Shown: positions 1-5,930 of the stretch, piece by piece
Numbering within the stretch: position 1 is the first letter of the stretch
Layout of the letters: each line of letters starts with the position of its first letter
Position numbers and translations under genes: made by a program
Assembly: GCA_003695605.1 (NCBI GenBank)
Contig: RFIK01000137.1
Location: 1 to 6,649 of the forward strand
Length of the DNA stretch: 6,649 nucleotides
Source: Chlorobiota bacterium
GTDB lineage: Bacteria > Bacteroidota > Ignavibacteria > Kapaibacteriales > NICIL-2
Reading direction: 5' to 3'
The notes under the pieces: model-generated
What the model was told of the DNA's origin: nothing
The model's input: the letters and a program-made list of their open reading frames with translations, nothing else
Databases searched by the model: none

Positions 1-2382
1 GGTTGCCACGATGACGCGCGCACGCTGAAGCTGCGACGCTAAGTCTGCAAAGTCCTGCGTTTGTGCAGATCGAGCAAATGAGATTGCGTCGTGTTCAGTC
101 GCATCGAGCGAACCCAGCCGCAGCAGCAAGCCATCGTTCCAGAGATGCTCAAGTGCCGAGCAGATTTCGTCAACGGCACGATTGGTCAGTGCGGTGCAGA
201 GTATCACTTCGCGTGGATCGGACAGCAAGTAATCAACCATTGAACGGAGCATCGTGCTGGTCTTCCCTGTGCCAGGCGGTCCTTCGAGCAAAAAGTAATC
301 CTGTGCGGCAAGACAGCGGCAGAGGAGCTCGTACTGGAGATCGGTCAGCCGAGCCGGCCGGGGGACAGCCAACGGCTGACGCCGTGGCGCAACATTCCCA
401 AGCAGAAGTTGCCTGCGCTCTCGAGGTGCAAGCGCGAACTGCCCACACGCACGCACCATGCTCTCGATGCCAATGGAGAGCACGTCTGGATCGAGTGCCC
501 AGAAGCCCTCGCTGGCAAAGAGTGTACGGTCGAAGAGCTTGTTGCGGAGACTGAGGACAATATGATCCCGGCCCAAGGACCGTACCGTACACTTGAACAC
601 TTGGCCTGTGATAGTATCACCACCGCGCACGAGAGCGTCATGCCGGTAGAGCACTGCAACATCGCCACTGCGGAAGGGATGCACGTGTGGTGTTCGATCG
701 GTGAAGCAGAACGTCAGGTAGCCGCGTTCCCAGTTGCTTGCGGTTGTGTCGAAGCGGAGGAAGGTCAGCGAGCGCAGCTCTTCGCTCTTTTCCTCAATCG
801 CTGACCGCCAGAGCGAGGAATAGCCGCCGTTGCGCATGGGGCTGCCAACCATCGTTGTAATCCACTCGCGGAAGGCGAATGCAATGAGGGCACGTAGGTA
901 GAGCTGCTCTTGATCGTCCAGGCTGCCGAACGCCTGTTGCCACTGCTGCAGTTTCTGGCGATCGAGCGGTGATGCCTCTGATACATCGAGCGTCCCCAAC
1001 ATGTCAAGCGCACGGAAACGGCGATGTGCCAGGTCGTAGTACATCGCAACGATCTTATTGCGCATTGCCAGGAAATCAGCCTTGAAGTCGTGGAGATTCG
1101 GCGCATTCCGGAGTGGTTCTTCGGCTGAGCGGGAGTAGAGAATTTGGCTTGTTTCTTGGCATCCAGGAAATGCAGCATCGAGCAGGAGGTTGTAGCCAGC
1201 GATTTGCATCAGGTGGTTGGGACGCATCCCAACAGTGATGTGGGCACCCGATTGGCTGGCCATGCGTTGAGGCTGAGTTGGCGGCGCACCAGATTTGAGC
1301 TCGATGATTGTTTTGTACGCTGGACGTTCGCGGTCTTCCAAAAGCACGTCAATGCGACCTTGCACGCCGTAGCGTGGAGCGATGAACATCGGTTCGGTGG
1401 TTGCTTGTCCGCGAAGGTGGGGGATCACGCGGCGGAGGACGTCGAGGTGAATGCCGACGTCGTGTTCGACTTGCTCCAGGCTCAGTAATCCGTGCTGCAC
1501 TGCTGCGAGCACGTCTACGTAGCGCGTGCGGAGGGCACGTTCAATGGCACGCGATGGTTCGACCTCAGGATCAGCCAGTAGCTCATCGAAGCATGCATTG
1601 ACGACAGTGCCAACCACTGTTGCAGCACTCGGCGCGTCTGTGGTAAGCAACTGCAACAGTACGCGAAGATGCGTGTTGGTGCTCCCAGTGAAGCATTCTG
1701 CAACAGTTGTTACATCGAGCAGCAAATCTGGTTCGAGGATAACGAGCGATGTATCGGTGCACACTGCAGTATCGGGTGAAATCCACCGCGGTGCAATGAC
1801 TCCGAGCACGGTTCCTTGGCGAATAGCCGATGCAAGCGAGCGCCATCGGCGATGGAGTTGGAGTGCAATGGATTGGTTGCTTGTCTCAACTGTCCCGCTA
1901 ATGACAGGGATCTCGATGCCACTGTCGAGGTGGGTGATTGATCGTTCCCGGGCAATGATACGGAGCGTCGTTGCCTGCTCGTCGGTGATGGAAGTATCTG
2001 GAAGTGGAAACTCTGCTTGATCAGCACTCTCTGCTCGGTGTTGCCACCTGAGCCAGCGATCGATCAGCGCAAACGCAGGGCGAAGCTGGGCGTGCGGGTA
2101 TTCGATGCGCTGGCGCAGTGTGCGGTGGAGCCAACTGAGAAGCTTTTCCAGTTCAGCTGCAAGTCGTGGTGGGACCGTGAGCGCTTGGTGGACGTACACC
2201 TGCCGCGAAGCAACGCTGGCGAAGGTCTGAAGCTCATCGTCAGTGGCAAGGAGATAGCTTGTACGGAGGAGCTCATCGAGCAGGCGGCAACGCTCCAGCG
2301 ATGACGTTGCCTGATCCTGTTCAATCCGCGCAAGTTCATCGAGGAGGCTTACGGATTCCGACTCGGTCAGTCGCCGTGCCAT
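1..2382 (-). CDS. Dna2-like PD-(D/E)XK nuclease fused to SF1 helicase (3' end outside window)
   Basis: The frame is open from the ATG at 2382 to the window edge, giving 794 residues without the C-terminus. Residues 1-190 are mostly helical with no motif I recognise. Residues 210-420 resemble the Dna2/Cas4/RecB-family nuclease: EPDLLLDVT (217-225), GTVVNACFDEL (258-268), GRIDVLLED (342-350, likely metal ligand D345), IIELKSG (359-365, E361 and K363) and QIAGY (393-397, the QxxxY motif). A linker and probable beta-barrel region follows (about 530-610). The helicase begins near 675 with a Q-motif-like LTDLQ, Walker A GPPGTGKT (701-708) and a motif Ia region TNRAVDEI (733-740). The last visible residues, VIVAT, fit the next SF1B motif. 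This is the eukaryotic Dna2 architecture, so the inferred role is resection or cleavage of single-stranded DNA flaps during repair or replication. The gene lies 36 nt after recJ on the same strand. Walker B and motifs III-VI are not visible, so helicase activity is inferred. A defence role is possible but nothing nearby supports it. Confidence 0.88.
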   Translation of the reverse strand, partial: MARRLTESESVSLLDELARIEQDQATSSLERCRLLDELLRTSYLLATDDELQTFASVASRQVYVHQALTVPPRLAAELEKLLSWLHRTLRQRIEYPHAQLRPAFALIDRWLRWQHRAESADQAEFPLPDTSITDEQATTLRIIARERSITHLDSGIEIPVISGTVETSNQSIALQLHRRWRSLASAIRQGTVLGVIAPRWISPDTAVCTDTSLVILEPDLLLDVTTVAECFTGSTNTHLRVLLQLLTTDAPSAATVVGTVVNACFDELLADPEVEPSRAIERALRTRYVDVLAAVQHGLLSLEQVEHDVGIHLDVLRRVIPHLRGQATTEPMFIAPRYGVQGRIDVLLEDRERPAYKTIIELKSGAPPTQPQRMASQSGAHITVGMRPNHLMQIAGYNLLLDAAFPGCQETSQILYSRSAEEPLRNAPNLHDFKADFLAMRNKIVAMYYDLAHRRFRALDMLGTLDVSEASPLDRQKLQQWQQAFGSLDDQEQLYLRALIAFAFREWITTMVGSPMRNGGYSSLWRSAIEEKSEELRSLTFLRFDTTASNWERGYLTFCFTDRTPHVHPFRSGDVAVLYRHDALVRGGDTITGQVFKCTVRSLGRDHIVLSLRNKLFDRTLFASEGFWALDPDVLSIGIESMVRACGQFALAPRERRQLLLGNVAPRRQPLAVPRPARLTDLQYELLCRCLAAQDYFLLEGPPGTGKTSTMLRSMVDYLLSDPREVILCTALTNRAVDEICSALEHLWNDGLLLRLGSLDATEHDAISFARSAQTQDFADLASQLQRARVIVAT

Positions 2383-2410
2383 TGCAGGGATAGTTCCGTA
2401 GAGACGTAGG

Positions 2411-2418
2411 CAAAAGTA
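2411..2418 (-). promoter_or_regulatory. Candidate -7 box in the recJ/nuclease-helicase gap
   Basis: On the minus strand these bases read TACTTTTG, again a perfect TAnnTTTG match, ending 28 nt before the ATG of the nuclease-helicase gene. It starts directly after the recJ stop codon. It could be an internal promoter that lets the second gene be expressed apart from recJ. No -33 TTTG is seen, so read-through from recJ remains equally possible. Confidence 0.4.
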
Positions 2419-4137
2419 TCAGTTCAAGCCCGATTGGATGTTCTGGGCCGACGATGGGCGCATGTCACGGACGCGGAGCATTGGAATCCCCTTGGTTTCC
2501 TCTTCGATGCTGAAAATCATCGAGAGTGGTGCGTTGCGTGCAATTCTCACTGCAGCATCACTTGGAGCAACGGCATCGATGGCAAAGTTTGATTGAAGGA
2601 CACGGAAGCGGCACATGTTGCGCCCCTGGGCACGCATGTTCCCAACAAGCTGAACTCCAGTTGCGAGGAACAGGGGTTTTGTGTTGTTGAAGCCATACGG
2701 CGCAAAGCGCGGCAGTACCTCGAGCATACTCGGCGTAAGCTCGATGAGCTCCATCGGCGCATCAATTGTCAGTTCGGGTAGGAGCATATCGTCAGTGACT
2801 TGCTCGCTTGCGATGCTATCGAACATTTCGGACAGGAGCGGGACGTTCTCGGCGCGCAATGCAAGGCCTGCAGCGTGCTTGTGTCCACCGAATTCAAGCA
2901 GGAAGGATTCACACCGTTTGAGCGCAGCGTGGATATCGAAGTTGCGGATGCTCCGTGCCGAACCTTTTGCGATGCCATCGTCGCCCGAAGTAAGCAGAAT
3001 CGTCGGCAGGTGGAATTTCTCCACCAGTCGCGAGGCAACGATTCCGATGACACCTGGATGCCACGAAGTCGAATGCAGGACAAGCGAGCGGCGTGGCTGC
3101 TGGGCAAGCACCTGCTCTGCTTGTTGCCGGGCTTGTTCGTAGGTGATTTCGTCGAGTGAGCGGCGCTTGCGGTTGTCGTGCTCGAGCGATTGTGCAATGC
3201 GGAATGCCAGCAGTGGATTAGGTTGCATCATCATCTCCACGGCGCGCCGTGCATCGCCGAGCCGACCAGCTGCATTGATACGCGGTGCGATGCCATAGAC
3301 GATGCTCGAGGTCGTTATGCTCCCAAAGTCAGCACCGACACAATCGAGAAGCCCGCGGAAGCCGGGACGCGGGTCAGTATTGAGTTTCCGCAGTCCATGC
3401 GCAACGAGGATTCGGTTTTCGCCGACAAGTGGGACGATATCGGCAGCCGAGGCGACTGCGACGTAGTCGAGGTAGTCGAATGCTCGTTCGTGGAAGCCGC
3501 GGCGCAGGCAAATCGCTTCGATGAGCTTGAAGGTGACGCCACAGGCGGCAAGGTGTTTGAACGGATATGGACATCCCGGTACGAGAGGATCGAGAATTGC
3601 AAAGACGGAGGGAAGAACATCGGCTGGCTCGTGGTGGTCACAGATGATGACGTCAAGCCCACGCTCCCGGGCGTAAGCGAGGATTTCCGTGCTGGTGATA
3701 CCACAATCAACGGTGATGAGAACGCGAGCGCCTGCTTCGACGGCAGTGTTGATACTCTGGAGCGAAACGCCATAGCCTTCGCTGATGCGGTCGGGGATGT
3801 AGTACGCTGTGCGTGCACCGAGCCAACGGAGGAACTCGACGAGCATCGCCGTCGAGGCGGTGCCGTCAACGTCGTAGTCGCCGTGAATCCAAATCGTCTC
3901 GCCGCGCGCAACTGCTTGCTCGATCCGCTCGACCGCTCGGTCCATGTCCTGCATCAGGAAGGGATCGTGCAAGTCCTCCAGTCGTGGGGCGAAGTATTGC
4001 TGTGCATCAGCTGGTGTCTGCAACCCACGCGAGCCGAGGACACGCGCGATCGGGCGTGGGATGGCTAAGTGTTGGCTGAGCGTCGAGACGATGGATTCAT
4101 CAGGCTGATCACGCAGTACCCAACGATAGTTCGACAA
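2419..4137 (-). CDS. recJ: Single-stranded-DNA-specific exonuclease RecJ
   Basis: RecJ degrades single-stranded DNA 5'-3' in recombination, mismatch repair and base-excision repair. The 572 residues match the usual RecJ length. The DHH phosphoesterase core shows GDYDVDG (86-92), VDCG (143-146), DHHE (167-170) and ADIVPL (232-237), which carry the expected metal-binding Asp and His residues. RINAAGRLGD (286-295) is a strongly conserved RecJ block. The DHHA1 domain shows WHPGVIGIVASR (359-370), GSARS (392-396) and GGHKHAAG (417-424). The C-terminal 110 residues fit the OB-fold. The start is TTG: the upstream frame reaches a TAA at 4173-4171 with no ATG or GTG, and no ATG or GTG follows in the first 25 codons. 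No Shine-Dalgarno is evident. A perfect TAnnTTTG box lies 28 nt upstream. The gene is complete with no missing key residue, and it diverges from rsgA. Confidence 0.97.
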   Translation of the reverse strand: MSNYRWVLRDQPDESIVSTLSQHLAIPRPIARVLGSRGLQTPADAQQYFAPRLEDLHDPFLMQDMDRAVERIEQAVARGETIWIHGDYDVDGTASTAMLVEFLRWLGARTAYYIPDRISEGYGVSLQSINTAVEAGARVLITVDCGITSTEILAYARERGLDVIICDHHEPADVLPSVFAILDPLVPGCPYPFKHLAACGVTFKLIEAICLRRGFHERAFDYLDYVAVASAADIVPLVGENRILVAHGLRKLNTDPRPGFRGLLDCVGADFGSITTSSIVYGIAPRINAAGRLGDARRAVEMMMQPNPLLAFRIAQSLEHDNRKRRSLDEITYEQARQQAEQVLAQQPRRSLVLHSTSWHPGVIGIVASRLVEKFHLPTILLTSGDDGIAKGSARSIRNFDIHAALKRCESFLLEFGGHKHAAGLALRAENVPLLSEMFDSIASEQVTDDMLLPELTIDAPMELIELTPSMLEVLPRFAPYGFNNTKPLFLATGVQLVGNMRAQGRNMCRFRVLQSNFAIDAVAPSDAAVRIARNAPLSMIFSIEEETKGIPMLRVRDMRPSSAQNIQSGLN

Positions 4138-4165
4138 TGCAGGTTTATTGAAAAATGAACTACTG

Positions 4166-4173
4166 CAAACTTA
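4166..4173 (-). promoter_or_regulatory. Bacteroidota-type -7 box upstream of recJ
   Basis: On the minus strand these bases read TAAGTTTG, a perfect fit to the Bacteroidota primary-sigma -7 consensus TAnnTTTG. The box ends 28 nt before the TTG start of recJ, which would leave a leader of about 20 nt. No TTTG -33 element is seen at the expected 19-21 nt upstream. The assignment is inferred from the motif and its position. Confidence 0.5.
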
Positions 4174-4189
4174 GCGAATCGTGGTGGAG

Positions 4190-4220
4190 TTTGGGTCTTC
4201 TGCATGGCGTGCGATATTTG
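4190..4220 (+). promoter_or_regulatory. Candidate -33/-7 promoter for rsgA
   Basis: TTTG at 4190-4193 is followed after 19 nt by GATATTTG at 4213-4220, which matches TAnnTTTG at five of six fixed positions. The spacing fits Bacteroidota promoters. The -7 box ends 32 nt before the TTG start of rsgA. It lies back to back with the recJ promoter in the same 115-nt intergenic region, so the two could interfere with or share regulation. Confidence 0.4.
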
Positions 4221-4244
4221 TGCCAACCTGTGATTATGGTGCTT

Positions 4245-4248
4245 AGGA
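4245..4248 (+). promoter_or_regulatory. Shine-Dalgarno that fixes the rsgA TTG start
   Basis: AGGA followed by AAGA lies immediately before TTG at 4253, giving a spacing of four to five bases. Together with the in-frame TAG at 4244-4246 just upstream, this supports TTG as the real initiator rather than the later in-frame GTG near 4328. Confidence 0.6.
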
Positions 4249-4252
4249 AAGA

Positions 4253-5338
4253 TTGGCTACATTCCGTCGGAAGCCCCACCGGAAATCAATTCTCCGCCGA
4301 GATGCTGCACGCATCGAGGGCGAGACAGTGGAGGAGCGTTCCATTGCGCGCTCATCACAGCTGAAAAAAGATCCCGAAAAGCACCGTGCACGCGCAACCT
4401 TTGTCGGGCGGATCGTTGGTGTTGCAAGCAGCCTTTGGCTTGTGGAGGAAGAACGCGCCTACAGCCAACCGCACAGCGAGCCATTTGCGCCGACGCATGA
4501 GTGTATTGCGGGAGGTGTCGTTACAACCGACAATGCTGAATCAGAATCCCTGCTTGCAGTTGGTGATTGGGTGGAGGTTGCGCCTACGCCCGATGATGAG
4601 CGCCGTGGTGTGATCGTGCACGTTCGCCAGCGCCAGACGAAGCTCTTCCGCCGTTCGCCCACTGAGCGGCTGGTGCAGGTACTTGCCGCCAATGTTGATC
4701 GGGCATTTCTTGTCCACTCGGTTACGTTGCCGCACTTTAGCCGGCGATTGCTCGATCGGCACCTGGTCGCCGCTGAGCAAGGTGGTGTCGAGCCAATCGT
4801 TGTGTTCAACAAGATTGATTTGCCGATTCCCCACCAGGTCGAAGATGCCATTGCATACTACCGCGATCGCTTAGGGCTTCGCGCGTGCTTGACAAGCGCA
4901 ATCAACGGCGATGGAATCGCTGAGCTTCGTACGCTCGCAGAAGGAGCCACCTGCGTCTTTGTCGGTGCATCCGGTGTGGGGAAGTCGGCACTTATCAATG
5001 CATGCTTCGGGATCTCGCTTCAGAAGGTGCGCACGATCTCCCGCAAGTACGAGCGCGGCCGCCATACGACGACCAATGCGCGGCTTTTCCATTTGCCACG
5101 CAGTGGTCAGCTCATCGATACACCTGGCTTGCGGGAGTTCGCGCTCGCGGATCTTCCTCCCGAAGAGTTGGCATTCTACTTTCACGACTTCGATCCGTAC
5201 TACCCCCACTGCAAGTATCTACCGTGTACGCACACGCACGAGCCAGAGTGTGCGGTCCGTGCTGCTGTCGAGCGGGGTGAGATTCCCTACGAGCGCTACG
5301 ATAGCTACCTACTTATCTTCGATTCACTTCAACAATGA
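4253..5338 (+). CDS. rsgA: Ribosome small subunit-dependent GTPase RsgA (YjeQ/EngC)
   Basis: RsgA is a late 30S-subunit assembly factor whose GTPase is activated by the ribosome. The 361 residues show the diagnostic circular permutation of G motifs: G4 NKID (186-189), G5 TSA (214-216), G1 GASGVGKS (238-245), a G2 region GRHTTT (269-274) and G3 DTPG (289-292). The zinc site C320-x4-C325-x-H327-x5-C333 fits the family pattern exactly. Residues 48-130 form the OB-fold, with GDWVEV at 104-109. The first 48 residues are a basic tail with 15 Arg/Lys, plausibly contacting rRNA. The start is TTG with AGGA five to six bases upstream; an in-frame TAG at 4244-4246 rules out any earlier start. The next gene begins 10 nt after the stop, so the two are probably co-transcribed. 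Confidence 0.96.
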   Translation: MATFRRKPHRKSILRRDAARIEGETVEERSIARSSQLKKDPEKHRARATFVGRIVGVASSLWLVEEERAYSQPHSEPFAPTHECIAGGVVTTDNAESESLLAVGDWVEVAPTPDDERRGVIVHVRQRQTKLFRRSPTERLVQVLAANVDRAFLVHSVTLPHFSRRLLDRHLVAAEQGGVEPIVVFNKIDLPIPHQVEDAIAYYRDRLGLRACLTSAINGDGIAELRTLAEGATCVFVGASGVGKSALINACFGISLQKVRTISRKYERGRHTTTNARLFHLPRSGQLIDTPGLREFALADLPPEELAFYFHDFDPYYPHCKYLPCTHTHEPECAVRAAVERGEIPYERYDSYLLIFDSLQQ

Positions 5339-5340
5339 GG
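5337..5340 (+). promoter_or_regulatory. Shine-Dalgarno of the small exported protein
   Basis: GAGG overlaps the rsgA stop codon and sits 8 nt before the ATG at 5349. The overlap with the preceding gene's stop favours coupled translation on one transcript. Confidence 0.5.
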
Positions 5341-5348
5341 TTCTTCTG

Positions 5349-5825
5349 ATGATGCTTTACCGGATCGTTTGCTGTGCATTGGTGGCGGTGACTGTCGCCT
5401 CAGCGCAAAAAGGAACAGGGTTCGGGATTATTCTCGGCGACCCAACGGGCTTGACGCTCAAGCACTGGGTGAGCCGCGATCAGGCAATCGCAGCCTCGCT
5501 GGGCGGTTCGTACTACGGTGCGCCACGGATTGGTGTTGACTACCTCTGGCACTTCAATGCGTTCCGGAGTCCGGTCGTGCTGCTCTACGGCGATGCTGGG
5601 CTGGCAATCGGCTTTGGAAAAGGTGTCCGCTGGTGGGGAGATCGTGGCTACAAGTACTCCGAGGGTGACCAGGCGCGGATCGGGGTGCGAGGCATGTTCG
5701 GCGTTGATGTGCTTCCGCGCGGAGTGCCGTTGGAATTTTTCCTCGAACTGGGTCCATTGTTGACGATTGCGCCAGGCTTTGCTTCGAGCGTGGACGTTGC
5801 CATTGGCATGCGTTTCTACCCCTGA
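5349..5825 (+). CDS. Small exported beta-barrel-like protein of unknown function
   Basis: I do not recognise a named family with certainty. The 158 residues begin with a good Sec signal peptide: Arg5, a hydrophobic stretch 6-18, and a likely signal peptidase I site after ASA (17-19). The mature part has many short alternating hydrophobic/aromatic stretches with Gly turns and no catalytic motif: GFGIILGDPTG (24-34), VDYLWHF (63-69), VVLLYGDAGLAIGFG (76-90), RIGVRGMFGVDVL (110-122), LEFFLELGPLL (128-138), and a C-terminal strand ending AIGMRFYP. This fits a small outer-membrane beta-barrel of about eight strands, like many unnamed Bacteroidota surface proteins. The start ATG at 5349 is preceded by GAGG at 5337-5340 with 8 nt spacing; the ATG at 5352 is an alternative. 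The frame is open further upstream, over rsgA, but that part would remove the signal peptide from the N-terminus. The gene follows rsgA closely, though no functional link is evident. Confidence 0.8.
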   Translation: MMLYRIVCCALVAVTVASAQKGTGFGIILGDPTGLTLKHWVSRDQAIAASLGGSYYGAPRIGVDYLWHFNAFRSPVVLLYGDAGLAIGFGKGVRWWGDRGYKYSEGDQARIGVRGMFGVDVLPRGVPLEFFLELGPLLTIAPGFASSVDVAIGMRFYP

Positions 5826-5890
5826 AAAGGCAAATGCTATTTTCGCACTGCAGGCTGGCAGCGAACTCTGTGTGGGACGTTCGCTGTTGA

Positions 5891-5898
5891 TATGCTTG
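5891..5898 (+). promoter_or_regulatory. Weak candidate -7 box upstream of nuoG
   Basis: TATGCTTG matches TAnnTTTG at five of six fixed positions and ends 32 nt before the nuoG ATG, the same distance as the rsgA box. No -33 TTTG is present. If real, transcription would begin downstream of the alternative ATG at 5892, excluding it as a start. Confidence 0.2.
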
Positions 5899-5930
5899 CC
5901 AGATCATCACCAGTTGTTGAGCAACGCACC

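Noticed and set aside
1141..1752. CRISPR Cas4 interpretation of the nuclease domain
   Set aside because: The nuclease is fused to an SF1 helicase and no repeats or cas genes are visible, so the Dna2-like reading is better.
63..2304. Several plus-strand open frames of 95-164 codons (for example 409-804 and 1526-2020)
   Set aside because: All lie antisense to the continuous nuclease-helicase frame, which carries recognisable motifs across its length.
3178..4068. A 296-codon plus-strand open frame opposite recJ
   Set aside because: It is antisense to the DHH core of recJ, has no recognisable domain, and its composition reads as the complement of a GC-rich coding strand.
4155..4364. A 69-codon open frame starting in the recJ/rsgA intergenic region
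   Set aside because: It contains the proposed rsgA promoter and Shine-Dalgarno, overlaps the rsgA start in another frame, and shows no domain.
4911..5348. Upstream extension of the exported protein frame over the rsgA GTPase domain
   Set aside because: It overlaps conserved rsgA coding sequence, reads as low-complexity Ser/Arg-rich protein, and would bury the signal peptide. The ATG at 5349 has a proper Shine-Dalgarno.
5335..5349. ATG overlapping the rsgA stop (ATGA) as a coupled start
   Set aside because: This frame meets a stop codon after four codons and is not the frame of the exported protein.
5824..5844. Imperfect inverted repeat GAAAA...TTTTC as a terminator after the exported protein gene
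   Set aside because: The stem is short and AT-rich with a bulge, and it is not followed by a T-run.
5892..5930. Upstream ATG for nuoG at 5892
   Set aside because: It adds 13 residues not expected in the family, whose N-terminus fits the ATG at 5931. It remains formally possible.
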